The notes under the pieces were generated by a model. That model was not told the DNA's origin. It did no database searches and saw only the letters and a program-made list of their open reading frames with translations. 13,087 nt of DNA from CBDUMN01 sp965368335. GTDB lineage: Bacteria > Pseudomonadota > Alphaproteobacteria > Rhodospirillales > JAPHRK01. Positions 1 through 7,295 of this stretch are shown one piece after another. The stretch spans positions 1 to 13,087 of the forward strand of contig CBDUMN010000095.1 in NCBI GenBank assembly GCA_965368335.1, read 5' to 3'. The stretch's first letter is position 1. Every line of letters begins with the position of its first letter. Made by a program: the position numbers and the translations under genes.

Positions 1-162
1 GTGGAAGCGGTTCCAAAGGTTTACTTTAAACAGATGGCCGCCTACCGGGCCCTTTTGTCGCAACTCTACCCCGATAAAACCGTCCGTTGCGCCCTGCTCT
101 GGACCGACGGGCCGCGCCTGATGGAACTGCCCGAGAACGTTTTGGACACTGTGATTCCTTGA
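1..162 (+). CDS. addA: AddA, double-strand break repair helicase-nuclease subunit (3' end only)
   Basis: Only the last 53 codons are present; the gene enters from the left edge in frame 1 and stops at TGA 160-162. The GTG at position 1 is an internal valine codon, not a start. The peptide contains the segments QMAAYRALLSQLYPDK and ALLWTDGPRLMELP, which match my memory of the extreme C-terminus of alphaproteobacterial AddA, the end of its RecB-like nuclease domain. AddA pairs with AddB to process broken DNA ends for RecA loading. The addA-trxA-folC neighbourhood is common in this class and supports the call. The fragment is too short to judge nuclease or helicase motifs. Confidence 0.82.
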   Translation: MEAVPKVYFKQMAAYRALLSQLYPDKTVRCALLWTDGPRLMELPENVLDTVIP

Positions 163-187
163 CGGGAGGCCGCCGCCTCCATAGATT
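159..187 (+). promoter_or_regulatory. Candidate sigma70-like promoter for trxA
   Basis: TTGACG (159-164) matches five of six bases of the -35 consensus. It is followed after exactly 17 bases by TAGATT (182-187), which matches four of six bases of the -10 consensus. The -35 box overlaps the addA stop codon. Transcription would start near 194, leaving a leader of about 60 bases before trxA. An inverted repeat fills the spacer. The call rests on motif match and position only. Confidence 0.45.
165..180. repeat. Inverted repeat between the -35 and -10 of the trxA promoter
   Basis: GGAGGC (165-170) and GCCTCC (175-180) are perfect six-base inverted repeats around the four-base centre CGCC. No T-run follows, so it is a poor intrinsic terminator for addA. 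Its place between the putative -35 and -10 boxes would suit a repressor or activator site, but short GC-rich inverted repeats also arise by chance. Confidence 0.35.
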
Positions 188-208
188 CGTTCCAGCTATG
201 AAAATTAG

Positions 209-220
209 GCGATGCATCGC
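209..220. repeat. Perfect 12-base palindrome in the trxA leader
   Basis: GCGATGCATCGC reads the same on both strands. It lies in the presumed 5' untranslated region of trxA, 32 bases before the start codon. An overlapping alternative pairing, AGGCG (207-211) with CGCCT (224-228), could form a small RNA hairpin instead. It could be a dimeric regulator site or a leader hairpin; neither is shown. Confidence 0.3.
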
Positions 221-252
221 AAGCGCCTGGGTGGAGAGACAAAGGAAAAACG

Positions 253-570
253 ATGAGTAAACAAGTTTCCGACGACAGCTTCGAGTCCGACGTTCTGAAC
301 GCCGAAGGCCCCGTTCTGGTGGATTTCTGGGCTGAATGGTGCGGACCCTGCAAGCAGATCGCCCCGGCGCTGGACGAATTGTCCGCTCAAATGGGTGACA
401 AAGTCACCGTCGCCAAGATCAACATCGACGAAAACCCCAACACGCCCTCCAAGTACGGCGTGCGCGGCATTCCGACCCTAATGATCTTCAAAGGCGGCGA
501 AGTGGCGGCAACCAAAATCGGCGCCCTACCGAAGAACAAACTCTTCGAGTGGGTCGAGCAGTCGATCTAA
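253..570 (+). CDS. trxA: Thioredoxin 1
   Basis: This is a 105-residue cytoplasmic protein-disulfide reductase, which passes electrons from thioredoxin reductase to targets such as ribonucleotide reductase and PAPS reductase. The active site WCGPC gives redox Cys30 and Cys33. The buried Asp24 in VDFWAEWC and the cis-proline of GIPT (Pro74) complete the classical fold. Length is standard for TrxA, with no signal peptide or extra domain. The ATG at 253 is preceded by AAAGGA (241-246) six bases upstream. The gene stands alone on the plus strand, follows addA by 90 bases with its own candidate promoter, and is closed by a terminator. The next gene, folC, converges on it. Confidence 0.96.
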   Translation: MSKQVSDDSFESDVLNAEGPVLVDFWAEWCGPCKQIAPALDELSAQMGDKVTVAKINIDENPNTPSKYGVRGIPTLMIFKGGEVAATKIGALPKNKLFEWVEQSI

Positions 571-628
571 TAGCAAATCCCGAGCAAACGGCATCGTTTG
601 CGACGACGCATTTGCGGCTTAATGATTT

Positions 629-656
629 AACCCCCGCCGGAAACGGTGGGGGTTTT
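629..656. terminator. Bidirectional intrinsic terminator between trxA and folC
   Basis: The stem pairs 631-638 (CCCCCGCC) with 645-652 (GGTGGGGG), eight pairs with one G-U, around a six-base loop. AA before and TT after extend it. On the plus strand it is followed by TTTTC, a good end for trxA. On the minus strand it begins five bases after the folC stop codon and is followed by TTAAAT, a weaker tail. One structure therefore probably ends both convergent transcripts. Confidence 0.8.
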
Positions 657-657
657 C

Positions 658-1959
658 TTATGTCTGCGCCAGCACAGAGCCCGCCAGATAGAGCGATCCG
701 CAGATGAGGATGCGTTTGGGCGTCGGATCGGCTTCGACAAGATGGCGGATCGCGGCTTCGACGTTTTCGGCCTCGCGGGCCTCGAAGCCGACAGCGCGGG
801 CGGTTTCGGCGGTTCTTTCGGCACTTAAGGTGTTGGGTTCGCCGGGGATGCTGACCGCCTGCAAGCTCTTGGCGCGGCCGAGGAGCGGCTTCATGAAGCC
901 CGCCGGGTTTTTGGTTTTCAGCATGCCGCAAATCAGATGCAGCGGCTTATCACGCCATTTGCGGGTCTGGCTGGCGATGGCCTTGCCCGCCGCCGGATTG
1001 TGGCCGCCATCGAGCCAAAGCTCCCAGCCCTCGGGCAGCAAGGCGACCAACCGCCCTTCGGTCAAGTGTTGCAGCCGCGCCGGCCAATCGACCGACTGAA
1101 GGCCCTGTGCAATGGCCGTATCGGACACGTCGAAGCCGTTGGCCCGCAAAACGTCGAGGCAGGCGATGGCCTGGGCGGCATTGGTATGCTGGTGCTTGCC
1201 CGCCAAGCCGGGAAGCGGCAAATCTTCACGCACCCGCCCACCACTGGTCACCGCCATATGCCCGCCCGCCACACGGGCCGACCAGTCTTTGCCTTCATGC
1301 AGCAAGACAACACTCAAATCGGCGGCTCTTTGGGTAAAGGGTTTTTGCGCCGGGCGTGGCTGGGCCGCCAGAATGCAGGGGACGCCTGGCTTTAAAATAC
1401 CGGCTTTTTCCTTGGCGATGGCTTCGGGCGTATTGCCGAGATAGTCCTGATGATCCATGGAAACTGGGGTAATCGCCGTCACCAAAGGCCGGGCGACAAC
1501 GTTGGTTGCGTCGAGCCGCCCACCAAGCCCGGTTTCGAGCAGCACCACATCGGCGTCATGGCGCGAGAACGCCAGGAAAGCCGCCGCCGTGGTCGCCTCA
1601 AAAAAGGTGATCGGGTCGCCGTCGTTCACCTTTTCGCATTCCTCAAGCAGAGCGGTCAGCTCCTCTTCGGAAACCGGCTCTCCGGCCAGCCGGATTCTCT
1701 CATGAAAGGAAACCAGATGGGGCGAGGTATAGACATGAACCCGATATCCGGCGGCTTCGAGGAAAGCGCGTAGAAACGCCAGCACCGAGCCCTTGCCATT
1801 GGTGCCCGCCACATGGACGACCGGCGGCAGGGAAAGATGCGGATTGCCGAGCTTGTCGAGCAGCCGCTCGATCCGTCCTAAGGACAGATCGATGGTTTCG
1901 GGATGGAGCCGCATAAGCCGCTCCAACACCGCATCACTTTTGAGGCTCGTCCTTGTCAT
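658..1959 (-). CDS. folC: Bifunctional dihydrofolate synthase / folylpolyglutamate synthase
   Basis: FolC joins glutamate to dihydropteroate to make dihydrofolate, then adds further glutamates to folates, using ATP in the cytoplasm. From the chosen ATG (1957-1959) it has 433 residues, normal for the family. The P-loop GTNGKGS is at 52-58, TSPHL at 78-82, FFEATT at 119-124 and GLGGRLDATN at 144-153. Lys185 in KEKAGILK aligns with the carbamylated lysine. The C-terminal domain carries DGGHNP where DGAHNP is usual. A longer frame reaches 2013, but its first 18 codons are basic, proline-rich and lie inside accD, so I prefer the internal ATG. This start overlaps the accD end by 26 bases. It is the last gene of the minus-strand run. 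Confidence 0.93.
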   Translation of the reverse strand: MTRTSLKSDAVLERLMRLHPETIDLSLGRIERLLDKLGNPHLSLPPVVHVAGTNGKGSVLAFLRAFLEAAGYRVHVYTSPHLVSFHERIRLAGEPVSEEELTALLEECEKVNDGDPITFFEATTAAAFLAFSRHDADVVLLETGLGGRLDATNVVARPLVTAITPVSMDHQDYLGNTPEAIAKEKAGILKPGVPCILAAQPRPAQKPFTQRAADLSVVLLHEGKDWSARVAGGHMAVTSGGRVREDLPLPGLAGKHQHTNAAQAIACLDVLRANGFDVSDTAIAQGLQSVDWPARLQHLTEGRLVALLPEGWELWLDGGHNPAAGKAIASQTRKWRDKPLHLICGMLKTKNPAGFMKPLLGRAKSLQAVSIPGEPNTLSAERTAETARAVGFEAREAENVEAAIRHLVEADPTPKRILICGSLYLAGSVLAQT

Positions 1960-3037
1960 CTTTATCCGCCTTGGCGGTTTTCGGCCCGGCAATATCGGGC
2001 GGCGGCGGAACATCCCCTTGGGGCGGCTCGGTTACCTCGGCGACATCCTTTTTCGGCCCGGCGATATCGGGCGGCGCAATCTCGGTTTTATCTGCCTTGG
2101 CCTTGGCCGCTTTCTTTTCGGTTTCGGGCATTTCCGGCTTCACCGGCTCTTCGATGGGCGGCAAAGCGACCAGATCGCCCGGCGGGGTCGGATGCTTAAG
2201 AAGACGCACGATACGAGAGAGTGTGCCGCGCAGTTCCGAGCGCTGGACCACCATATCGACCATACCGTGCTCCAGCAGATATTCGGAGCGCTGGAATCCT
2301 TCCGGCAAGGTCTGGCGGATGGTCTGTTCGATCACCCGCGCACCGGCAAAACCGATCACCGCGCCCGGCTCGGCCAGGGTGACGTCGCCCAGCATGGCGA
2401 AAGAGGCGGAAACACCGCCGGTCGTCGGATCGGTCAGCACCACGATGTAAGGCAGGCCCGCCTCATGGACCTCTTCAACGCCAACCGTCGTCCGCGCCAT
2501 CTGCATGAGCGAAAGAATGCCTTCCTGCATGCGCGCGCCACCCGAAGCGGGAATGACGATCAGCGGAGCATCCTGCACCACGGCCAGCTTAGAAGCGGCG
2601 ACCAGAGCCTCACCAATGGCAATCTTTATGGAGCCACCCAAAAAACTGAATTCGAAGGCTGCGACAACCACGTTGACGCCGCCCATGGTGCCGTGCGCCA
2701 CCATGATGGCGTCTTTGCTGTCTTTATGCTTGCCCTGGGCGTCTTTGAGGCGGTCGGTGTATTTCTTGCGGTCGCGGAACTTGAGCGGATCGACCGGCGC
2801 ATCGGGGAGTTCGATGGTTTTGTACTTCCCGTCGTCAAACAGCATGCCCAACCGGCGCTTGGCGCTGATTCGCATGTGGTGGCCACAATGGGGACAAACC
2901 TTGAGGTTTTCTTCCAGTTCACGGTGGAAGATCATCTGTTCGCAGGACGGACACTTGGCCCAGAGGTTTTCGGGAACCTCCTTCTGACGGACCAAGCCTT
3001 TGAGTTTGGGACGAACGAAATTGGTCAACCAATTCAT
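1934..3037 (-). CDS. accD: Acetyl-CoA carboxylase carboxyltransferase subunit beta, with a long C-terminal tail
   Basis: AccD forms, with AccA, the carboxyltransferase that moves CO2 from biotin to acetyl-CoA, giving malonyl-CoA for fatty acid synthesis. The N-terminal zinc ribbon is clear: Cys29 and Cys32 (CPSC), Cys48 and Cys51 (CPHC). A crotonase-like core follows, with VVAAFEFSFLGGS, PASGGARMQEG and LTDPTTGGVSASFAMLGD. The protein is 367 residues, about 60 more than E. coli AccD (304). The excess is a tail from about residue 285 rich in Pro, Lys, Asp and Glu, carrying PPDIAGPK twice (322-329 and 346-353). The ATG at 3037 has AGGAG (3051-3055) 13 bases upstream, a long spacing, and that site touches the trpA stop codon. 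The start of folC lies inside the tail. Confidence 0.95.
   Translation of the reverse strand: MNWLTNFVRPKLKGLVRQKEVPENLWAKCPSCEQMIFHRELEENLKVCPHCGHHMRISAKRRLGMLFDDGKYKTIELPDAPVDPLKFRDRKKYTDRLKDAQGKHKDSKDAIMVAHGTMGGVNVVVAAFEFSFLGGSIKIAIGEALVAASKLAVVQDAPLIVIPASGGARMQEGILSLMQMARTTVGVEEVHEAGLPYIVVLTDPTTGGVSASFAMLGDVTLAEPGAVIGFAGARVIEQTIRQTLPEGFQRSEYLLEHGMVDMVVQRSELRGTLSRIVRLLKHPTPPGDLVALPPIEEPVKPEMPETEKKAAKAKADKTEIAPPDIAGPKKDVAEVTEPPQGDVPPPPDIAGPKTAKADKDDKDEPQK
1979..2076 (-). repeat. Pair of 26-base direct repeats in the 3' end of accD
   Basis: Copies at 1979-2004 and 2051-2076 differ at one base of 26 and are exactly 72 bases apart, so the reading frame is kept. They encode the PPDIAGPK motif twice in the AccD tail. 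Each copy also holds the short inverted repeat GCCCG/CGGGC. In-frame spacing suggests a local duplication within coding sequence rather than a mobile element. Confidence 0.85.
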
Positions 3038-3053
3038 AGCGTTCTACGTACTC

Positions 3054-3869
3054 CTATTTGCGTGCGTCGCGCACGCCGTCCGCAAGAGCGCGGACCTGAG
3101 ACAAAACCGTTTCGACCGCGCCGTCTTTCCCGGCGTTCTCGGCCAGAAGATCGACCAGCGCCGATCCGACGACCGACGCATCGGCCGATTGGGCGACAGA
3201 AGCAGCCTGATCGGGCGTCTTGATGCCGAAACCGACCGCAATGGGCAAATCGGTCTGGGCTTTGAGCCTTTTCACCGCGGCTTCCACGTCGCTCTGCGCC
3301 GCCGAGGCCGTGCCGGTGACACCGGCGACGGAAACATAATAAACGAAACCGCTGGCATGCCGCAGCACCCGGCCTAAACGCGCATCGTCGGTAGTCGGCG
3401 TCGTCAGATATATAAAGTTAAGACCGGCCCGGGTGGCGGGCAAGGCAAACTCTTCTTCTTCCTCGGGCGGCAGATCGACGACGATCAATCCATCCACCCC
3501 GGCTTCCAGGGCATCCTTGATGAAGGCCTCGCCGCCATAGCGATAGATCGGATTGTAATAGCCCATCAGCACGATGGGGGTTTCGCCATCCTTTTTACGG
3601 AAGGAGCGGACCATATCGAGGGTGCCCTTCAGCGACCCGCCCGATTTGAGCGCCCGAAGAGAGGCCGCCTGAATGGCCGGACCATCGGCCATGGGGTCGG
3701 AGAAAGGCATGCCCAGCTCAATCACATCGACTCCGGCCGCTGGCAGACCGTCGAGCAGCGCCTGAGCGGTTTCCAGGTCGGGATCATAGGCGGTAAAGAA
3801 GGTGACCAGACCGGCCCGGCCTTGTTCTTTCAGCGCACGGAAACGCTTATCGATTCGCGTATCGGCCAT
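3054..3869 (-). CDS. trpA: Tryptophan synthase alpha chain
   Basis: TrpA cleaves indole-3-glycerol phosphate to indole and glyceraldehyde 3-phosphate, and the indole passes through a tunnel to TrpB. At 271 residues it has the usual TIM-barrel length. Catalytic Glu51 in ELGMPFSDP and Asp62 in DPMADGP match Glu49 and Asp60 of the Salmonella enzyme. Loop 6 (YVSVAGVTGT) and the phosphate-binding GFGI and VGSALV segments are present. The ATG (3867-3869) shares one base with the trpB stop codon in the string TGATG, so translation is probably coupled to trpB and gives matched subunit amounts. Its stop (3054-3056) overlaps the Shine-Dalgarno sequence of accD. Confidence 0.96.
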   Translation of the reverse strand: MADTRIDKRFRALKEQGRAGLVTFFTAYDPDLETAQALLDGLPAAGVDVIELGMPFSDPMADGPAIQAASLRALKSGGSLKGTLDMVRSFRKKDGETPIVLMGYYNPIYRYGGEAFIKDALEAGVDGLIVVDLPPEEEEEFALPATRAGLNFIYLTTPTTDDARLGRVLRHASGFVYYVSVAGVTGTASAAQSDVEAAVKRLKAQTDLPIAVGFGIKTPDQAASVAQSADASVVGSALVDLLAENAGKDGAVETVLSQVRALADGVRDARK

Positions 3870-5080
3870 CAGAGCGCCTCCCCCATGGCCGCAGCAATGG
3901 TCGGAACGTCCTTATCGCCCCGACCGCTCATGCAGACGACAATCACATGGTCCTTGGGCAACTGGGACGCCATCTTGCCCACATGAGCCAGTGCGTGGGA
4001 GCTTTCAAGCGCCGGGATAATGCCTTCGAGCTTGGTGACCAATTGGAAAGCCTCGACCGCTTCATCGTCCTTAATGGTCGCGTAGGTCGCCCGCCCTTGG
4101 TCGTGCAGCCAGGAATGCTCTGGCCCAATGCCCGGATAGTCGAGACCGGCGGAAATCGAGTGAGCCTCGGTGATCTGGCCGTCGTCGTCCTGTAACAAAT
4201 AGGTGCGATTGCCGTGCAAAACGCCCGGCGCACCGGCGGTCAGCGAGGCGGCGTGTTCTTCCGTATCGATACCGTGACCGGCAGCCTCCACCCCGACGAT
4301 CTTGACGTCCGGTTCATCAAGGAAGGGATAGAACAGGCCGATGGCGTTCGACCCGCCGCCGACACAGGCGACGACGCTATCGGGCAAGCGCCCTTCCTGT
4401 TCGATGATCTGCTCTTTGGTTTCCTCGCCAATGATCGACTGAAAATCGCGGACCATGGCCGGATAGGGATGCGGCCCGGCCGCCGTTCCAATCAGGTAGT
4501 AGGTTGTTTCGACATTGGCGACCCAATGGCGCAGCGCTTCATTCATCGCGTCCTTCAAGGTCGCCGAACCGGCGGTCACCGAGCGAACCTCCGCTCCCAA
4601 CAGTTTCATGCGGAAAACGTTGGGGGCCTGACGCTGGATATCGGTTTCGCCCATGAAGATGGTGCAGGGGATATCGAACAACGCGCAAACCGTCGCCGTC
4701 GCCACGCCATGCTGGCCCGCGCCGGTTTCAGCGATGATTTGGGTTTTGCCCATCCGCTTGGCGAGCAGAATCTGACCAATGCAGTTGTTGATCTTATGCG
4801 CGCCCGTGTGGTTCAGGTCTTCCCGCTTGAAGTAAATTTTCGCGCCGCCAAAATGTTCGGTCATCCGTTGGGCGAAATAAAGCGGGCTCGGCCGCCCAAC
4901 GTATTGCTTGAAATAGCCCTGCATTCGCCCGGCGAACTCTGGATCGTTCTTGGCCGCCTCATAGGCTTTTTCCAAGTCGAGCATCAGCGGCATCAAGGTT
5001 TCAGCCACGTAGCGGCCGCCGTAGATGCCGAAATGACCGTTTTCATCGGGTCCTGCTTTATAAGTGTTCGGGGTGCTCAT
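3869..5080 (-). CDS. trpB: Tryptophan synthase beta chain
   Basis: TrpB condenses indole with L-serine to L-tryptophan using pyridoxal phosphate. The 403-residue length is typical. Lys96 in HTGAHKINN is the cofactor lysine, Glu118 in AETGAGQHG is the catalytic glutamate (Glu109 in Salmonella), and GGGSNAIG binds the cofactor phosphate. The start ATG (5078-5080) has only a weak GGA upstream. It is preceded by a 97-base spacer after trpF, the largest gap between sppA and folC, while its end overlaps the start of trpA. The spacer holds a TATAAA-like -10 (complement of 5133-5138) but no good -35, so an extra promoter here is possible but unproven. I see no trp leader peptide or attenuator. Confidence 0.97.
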   Translation of the reverse strand: MSTPNTYKAGPDENGHFGIYGGRYVAETLMPLMLDLEKAYEAAKNDPEFAGRMQGYFKQYVGRPSPLYFAQRMTEHFGGAKIYFKREDLNHTGAHKINNCIGQILLAKRMGKTQIIAETGAGQHGVATATVCALFDIPCTIFMGETDIQRQAPNVFRMKLLGAEVRSVTAGSATLKDAMNEALRHWVANVETTYYLIGTAAGPHPYPAMVRDFQSIIGEETKEQIIEQEGRLPDSVVACVGGGSNAIGLFYPFLDEPDVKIVGVEAAGHGIDTEEHAASLTAGAPGVLHGNRTYLLQDDDGQITEAHSISAGLDYPGIGPEHSWLHDQGRATYATIKDDEAVEAFQLVTKLEGIIPALESSHALAHVGKMASQLPKDHVIVVCMSGRGDKDVPTIAAAMGEAL

Positions 5081-5170
5081 GGATGATCCGGTCTAGCCGT
5101 TCGGTTCTGGTCTGCGGTCAAAAGGAAGCGGTTTTATAGCGCAGTCGAGCGTTAAGACACAGCGAAAAAC

Positions 5171-5821
5171 TTATTCTGCATCACCCTTTACCGCTTTCAA
5201 AAAATCCTTGATCAGCTTCGGATCCTTGATGCCCGGCGCACTTTCAACACCAGAGGAAACATCAACGGTCTGTGCGCCCGACATGGCTACCGCCTGTTGA
5301 ATATTCGAGACATCGAGGCCGCCTGCAAGCATCCAAGGTAGAGAAAAGGTTGCGCCTTTCAATAACGTCCAGTCAAACGCCAGGGCATTGCCGCCGGGTC
5401 TTGTCGCGCCCTTCGGCGGTTTGGCGTCGAACAACAACCGATCGGCCACTGCCTCGTAGGCCCGCGCCTTGTCCAAATCTTCAAGATCGGCCACCGGACA
5501 GGCCTTCATCACCGGTAGGCCGGTTTCCAGGCGCACCCTGGCCAACCGTTCCGGGCTCTCCTTGCCATGAAACTGCAAAAGGTCAAGGCGAACGTGTTGC
5601 AGAACGCCATAGAGAAAAGCGTCGTCGGGATCGACAAACAGGCCGACCTTGACGATCCCCTCGGGAACGCCATCGAGAATTTCAGCGGCCGCCGCGGGCT
5701 CTATATTGCGTGGGCTCGGCGGAAAAAACACCACGCCGAGATAATCGGCCCCGCCTTCGACGGCCGCCGCCACGGCTTCCTCGTCACGCAATCCGCAAAT
5801 TTTAACCTCGACCGCCATCAC
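5171..5821 (-). CDS. trpF: Phosphoribosylanthranilate isomerase
   Basis: TrpF performs the Amadori rearrangement of phosphoribosylanthranilate to CdRP in tryptophan synthesis. It has 216 residues and a TIM-barrel fold. Motifs in order are VKICGLRD with the catalytic cysteine, YLGVVFFPPSPR, VGLFVDP, LQFHG, LLFDAKPP with the catalytic aspartate, and PWMLAGGL near the C-terminus, where VDVSSGVE follows. It starts with GTG (5819-5821) immediately followed by ATG (5816-5818), so one residue is uncertain. GGAGG (complement of 5832-5836) lies 10 bases from GTG and 13 from ATG, slightly favouring GTG. The gene overlaps the end of the upstream membrane-protein gene by 20 bases. As in many alphaproteobacteria, trpF sits with trpBA and away from the early trp genes. 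Confidence 0.95.
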   Translation of the reverse strand: MMAVEVKICGLRDEEAVAAAVEGGADYLGVVFFPPSPRNIEPAAAAEILDGVPEGIVKVGLFVDPDDAFLYGVLQHVRLDLLQFHGKESPERLARVRLETGLPVMKACPVADLEDLDKARAYEAVADRLLFDAKPPKGATRPGGNALAFDWTLLKGATFSLPWMLAGGLDVSNIQQAVAMSGAQTVDVSSGVESAPGIKDPKLIKDFLKAVKGDAE

Positions 5822-6578
5822 CTCCCCCCGGCCTCCATCCGCTTAAGCGCATAAACTGGAGATCGTAGAATGTAGCGTAGACGGCCCAGCCCGCCAACTG
5901 AGCGGCGGAGGCCAGCATAATCACACCGTATTCGCCGATCCGCTTGCTATCACCTTCCCAGCCATTGGTGAAAATGGTCGATTGCAACAGGGTCGCCGGG
6001 GCCATGAAGAAAATCAGCAGCAGAAACAACAACATCCCACCGCCGACGAACCGTCCGGTTTCCCCCTTGCTCCAGCCCCAGGCCGCCGTGATACGCTCGA
6101 CCGGACTATTGGGCCAATTCACCGCCGTCGCCGGGAAGCCGATTGAAAGACGAAAGACCATAGGCAGAACGACAAAGAACCCAACAATGATCGCCATAGC
6201 CATGGCCATCATGCCAAACGGACTGAGCAGCAGCCCAAAGATCACGCCAAGGCCGGGTAGGAAGCCGATAAACAGAAGATAGACGGCATAAACCGCCTCA
6301 TCCGCACCGAAACGCGGCCGGGGAATCTGGCCGGTCAAATGAAATCGATGCCAAGCCACCGCGAACATGCCCAGGAGAAAGGAATTGATGAACCCGGAAA
6401 GGATGGTGACACCTCCGGTATTCGGCCAGATCAAGCTCAAGCCGCTAACAGCCACCATCAAAACGAAGGGCACGGAAGCCGCCCGGGCGAATTCGCCGAA
6501 ATGGCCGATAAAAAATCCGTATGCCGCCTTGAGGTCGTCCCATAAAGACGGGGGAGTAACAGGAAGTCCCATATTCAT
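5802..6578 (-). CDS. Six-helix inner-membrane protein of unknown function
   Basis: I do not recognise a named family with confidence. The 258-residue product has no cleavable signal peptide and about six hydrophobic segments, near residues 34-52, 57-77, 97-118, 122-144, 178-199 and 216-238. Short motifs stand out: AWHRFHLTG after helix 2, and WPNSPVERITAAWGWSKGE, an amphipathic stretch before helix 5. No transporter, enzyme or channel signature is visible, and the C-terminus is a Gly-rich tail (GGGDGGRG). The first ATG (6576-6578) is three bases after the pyrF stop, with GGAAAG inside pyrF as ribosome site; Met3 is an alternative. The 20-base overlap with trpF and tight spacing to pyrF imply cotranscription, which does not by itself indicate a metabolic role. 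Confidence 0.85.
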   Translation of the reverse strand: MNMGLPVTPPSLWDDLKAAYGFFIGHFGEFARAASVPFVLMVAVSGLSLIWPNTGGVTILSGFINSFLLGMFAVAWHRFHLTGQIPRPRFGADEAVYAVYLLFIGFLPGLGVIFGLLLSPFGMMAMAMAIIVGFFVVLPMVFRLSIGFPATAVNWPNSPVERITAAWGWSKGETGRFVGGGMLLFLLLIFFMAPATLLQSTIFTNGWEGDSKRIGEYGVIMLASAAQLAGWAVYATFYDLQFMRLSGWRPGGGDGGRG

Positions 6579-6581
6579 CGT

Positions 6582-7295
6582 TTAGCTTTCCAGTTCCTCA
6601 GCGATTTTGCGCGCCGCTTCCACCGGATCAGCGGCTTTGGTGATCGGGCGTCCGATGACCAAACAGTCGGCTCCGGCCGCCACCGCATCTTTTGGCGTCA
6701 TGATTCTTTTTTGGTCGTCCGTGGCCGCCCAGGCAGGACGAATGCCCGGCACCATGAGAATGAAATCGGGGCCGCAGGCCTCCCGAATAGCGGCAATCTC
6801 TTTTGCCGAACAGACCACGCCGTCGAGACCACTCTGCTGGGCCAACTTAGCCAATCGCACCACCTGGTCGAGCACCGCCCCCTCGACGCCAATCCCATGG
6901 AGGTCTTCCTCGCCCATGGAGGTTAAAACGGTCACGCCCAGCACCAGAGACCGGCCTTCGCCTTTCTCGGCAGCCGCTTCGGCGGCCTTGACCATCATCT
7001 TTGCCCCGCCCCCCGCATGCACGTTGACGAATTTGGGCGAGAGCGGGTTGGCTGCACGGATAGCGCCTGCCACCGTATTGGGAATGTCGTGGAACTTGAG
7101 ATCGAGGAACACCGGCATGCCAACCGAGCTGACTTCCGCAACCCCCTGAGGTCCGTTGGCGGTGAAGAATTCCTTGCCCAGCTTGACGCCACCGACCAGG
7201 CCTTTGAGTTGTTCGGCCAGGGCCTTGGCGGCCGTCACGTCGGTAGTGTCCAGCGCAACGAAAATCCGGTCGGAGGGCTTGGTAATGGTGCTCAT
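6582..7295 (-). CDS. pyrF: Orotidine 5'-phosphate decarboxylase
   Basis: PyrF converts OMP to UMP, the last step of de novo pyrimidine synthesis, without a cofactor. The 237-residue length is standard for the bacterial type. The catalytic DxKxxD array is Asp65, Lys67 and Asp70 in FLDLKFHDIPNT, with Asp16 in VALD and Lys38 in GGVKLG at the substrate site. VPGIRP and VIGRPIT bind the phosphate. The ATG (7293-7295) overlaps the TGA of the upstream gene in ATGA, a four-base overlap typical of translational coupling. GAGAGAGAG just upstream can act as ribosome site. The next gene starts three bases after its stop. Confidence 0.97.
   Translation of the reverse strand: MSTITKPSDRIFVALDTTDVTAAKALAEQLKGLVGGVKLGKEFFTANGPQGVAEVSSVGMPVFLDLKFHDIPNTVAGAIRAANPLSPKFVNVHAGGGAKMMVKAAEAAAEKGEGRSLVLGVTVLTSMGEEDLHGIGVEGAVLDQVVRLAKLAQQSGLDGVVCSAKEIAAIREACGPDFILMVPGIRPAWAATDDQKRIMTPKDAVAAGADCLVIGRPITKAADPVEAARKIAEELES

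Noticed and set aside
1960..2013. 18-codon N-terminal extension of FolC
   Set aside because: It is basic and proline-rich, unlike any FolC start, and is the alternate frame of the repetitive accD tail.
1793..3223. 476-codon plus-strand open frame
   Set aside because: It lies antisense to accD and the ends of folC and trpA, which have clear family motifs. The product has no recognisable domain, and long antisense frames are expected from the codon bias of GC-rich genes.
4214..5086. 290-codon plus-strand open frame
   Set aside because: It is a shadow of trpB with no motif or ribosome site of its own.
5081..5170. Tryptophan attenuator or leader peptide before trpB
   Set aside because: I found no short open frame with Trp codons and no terminator/antiterminator pair; only a weak TATAAA box without a matching -35.
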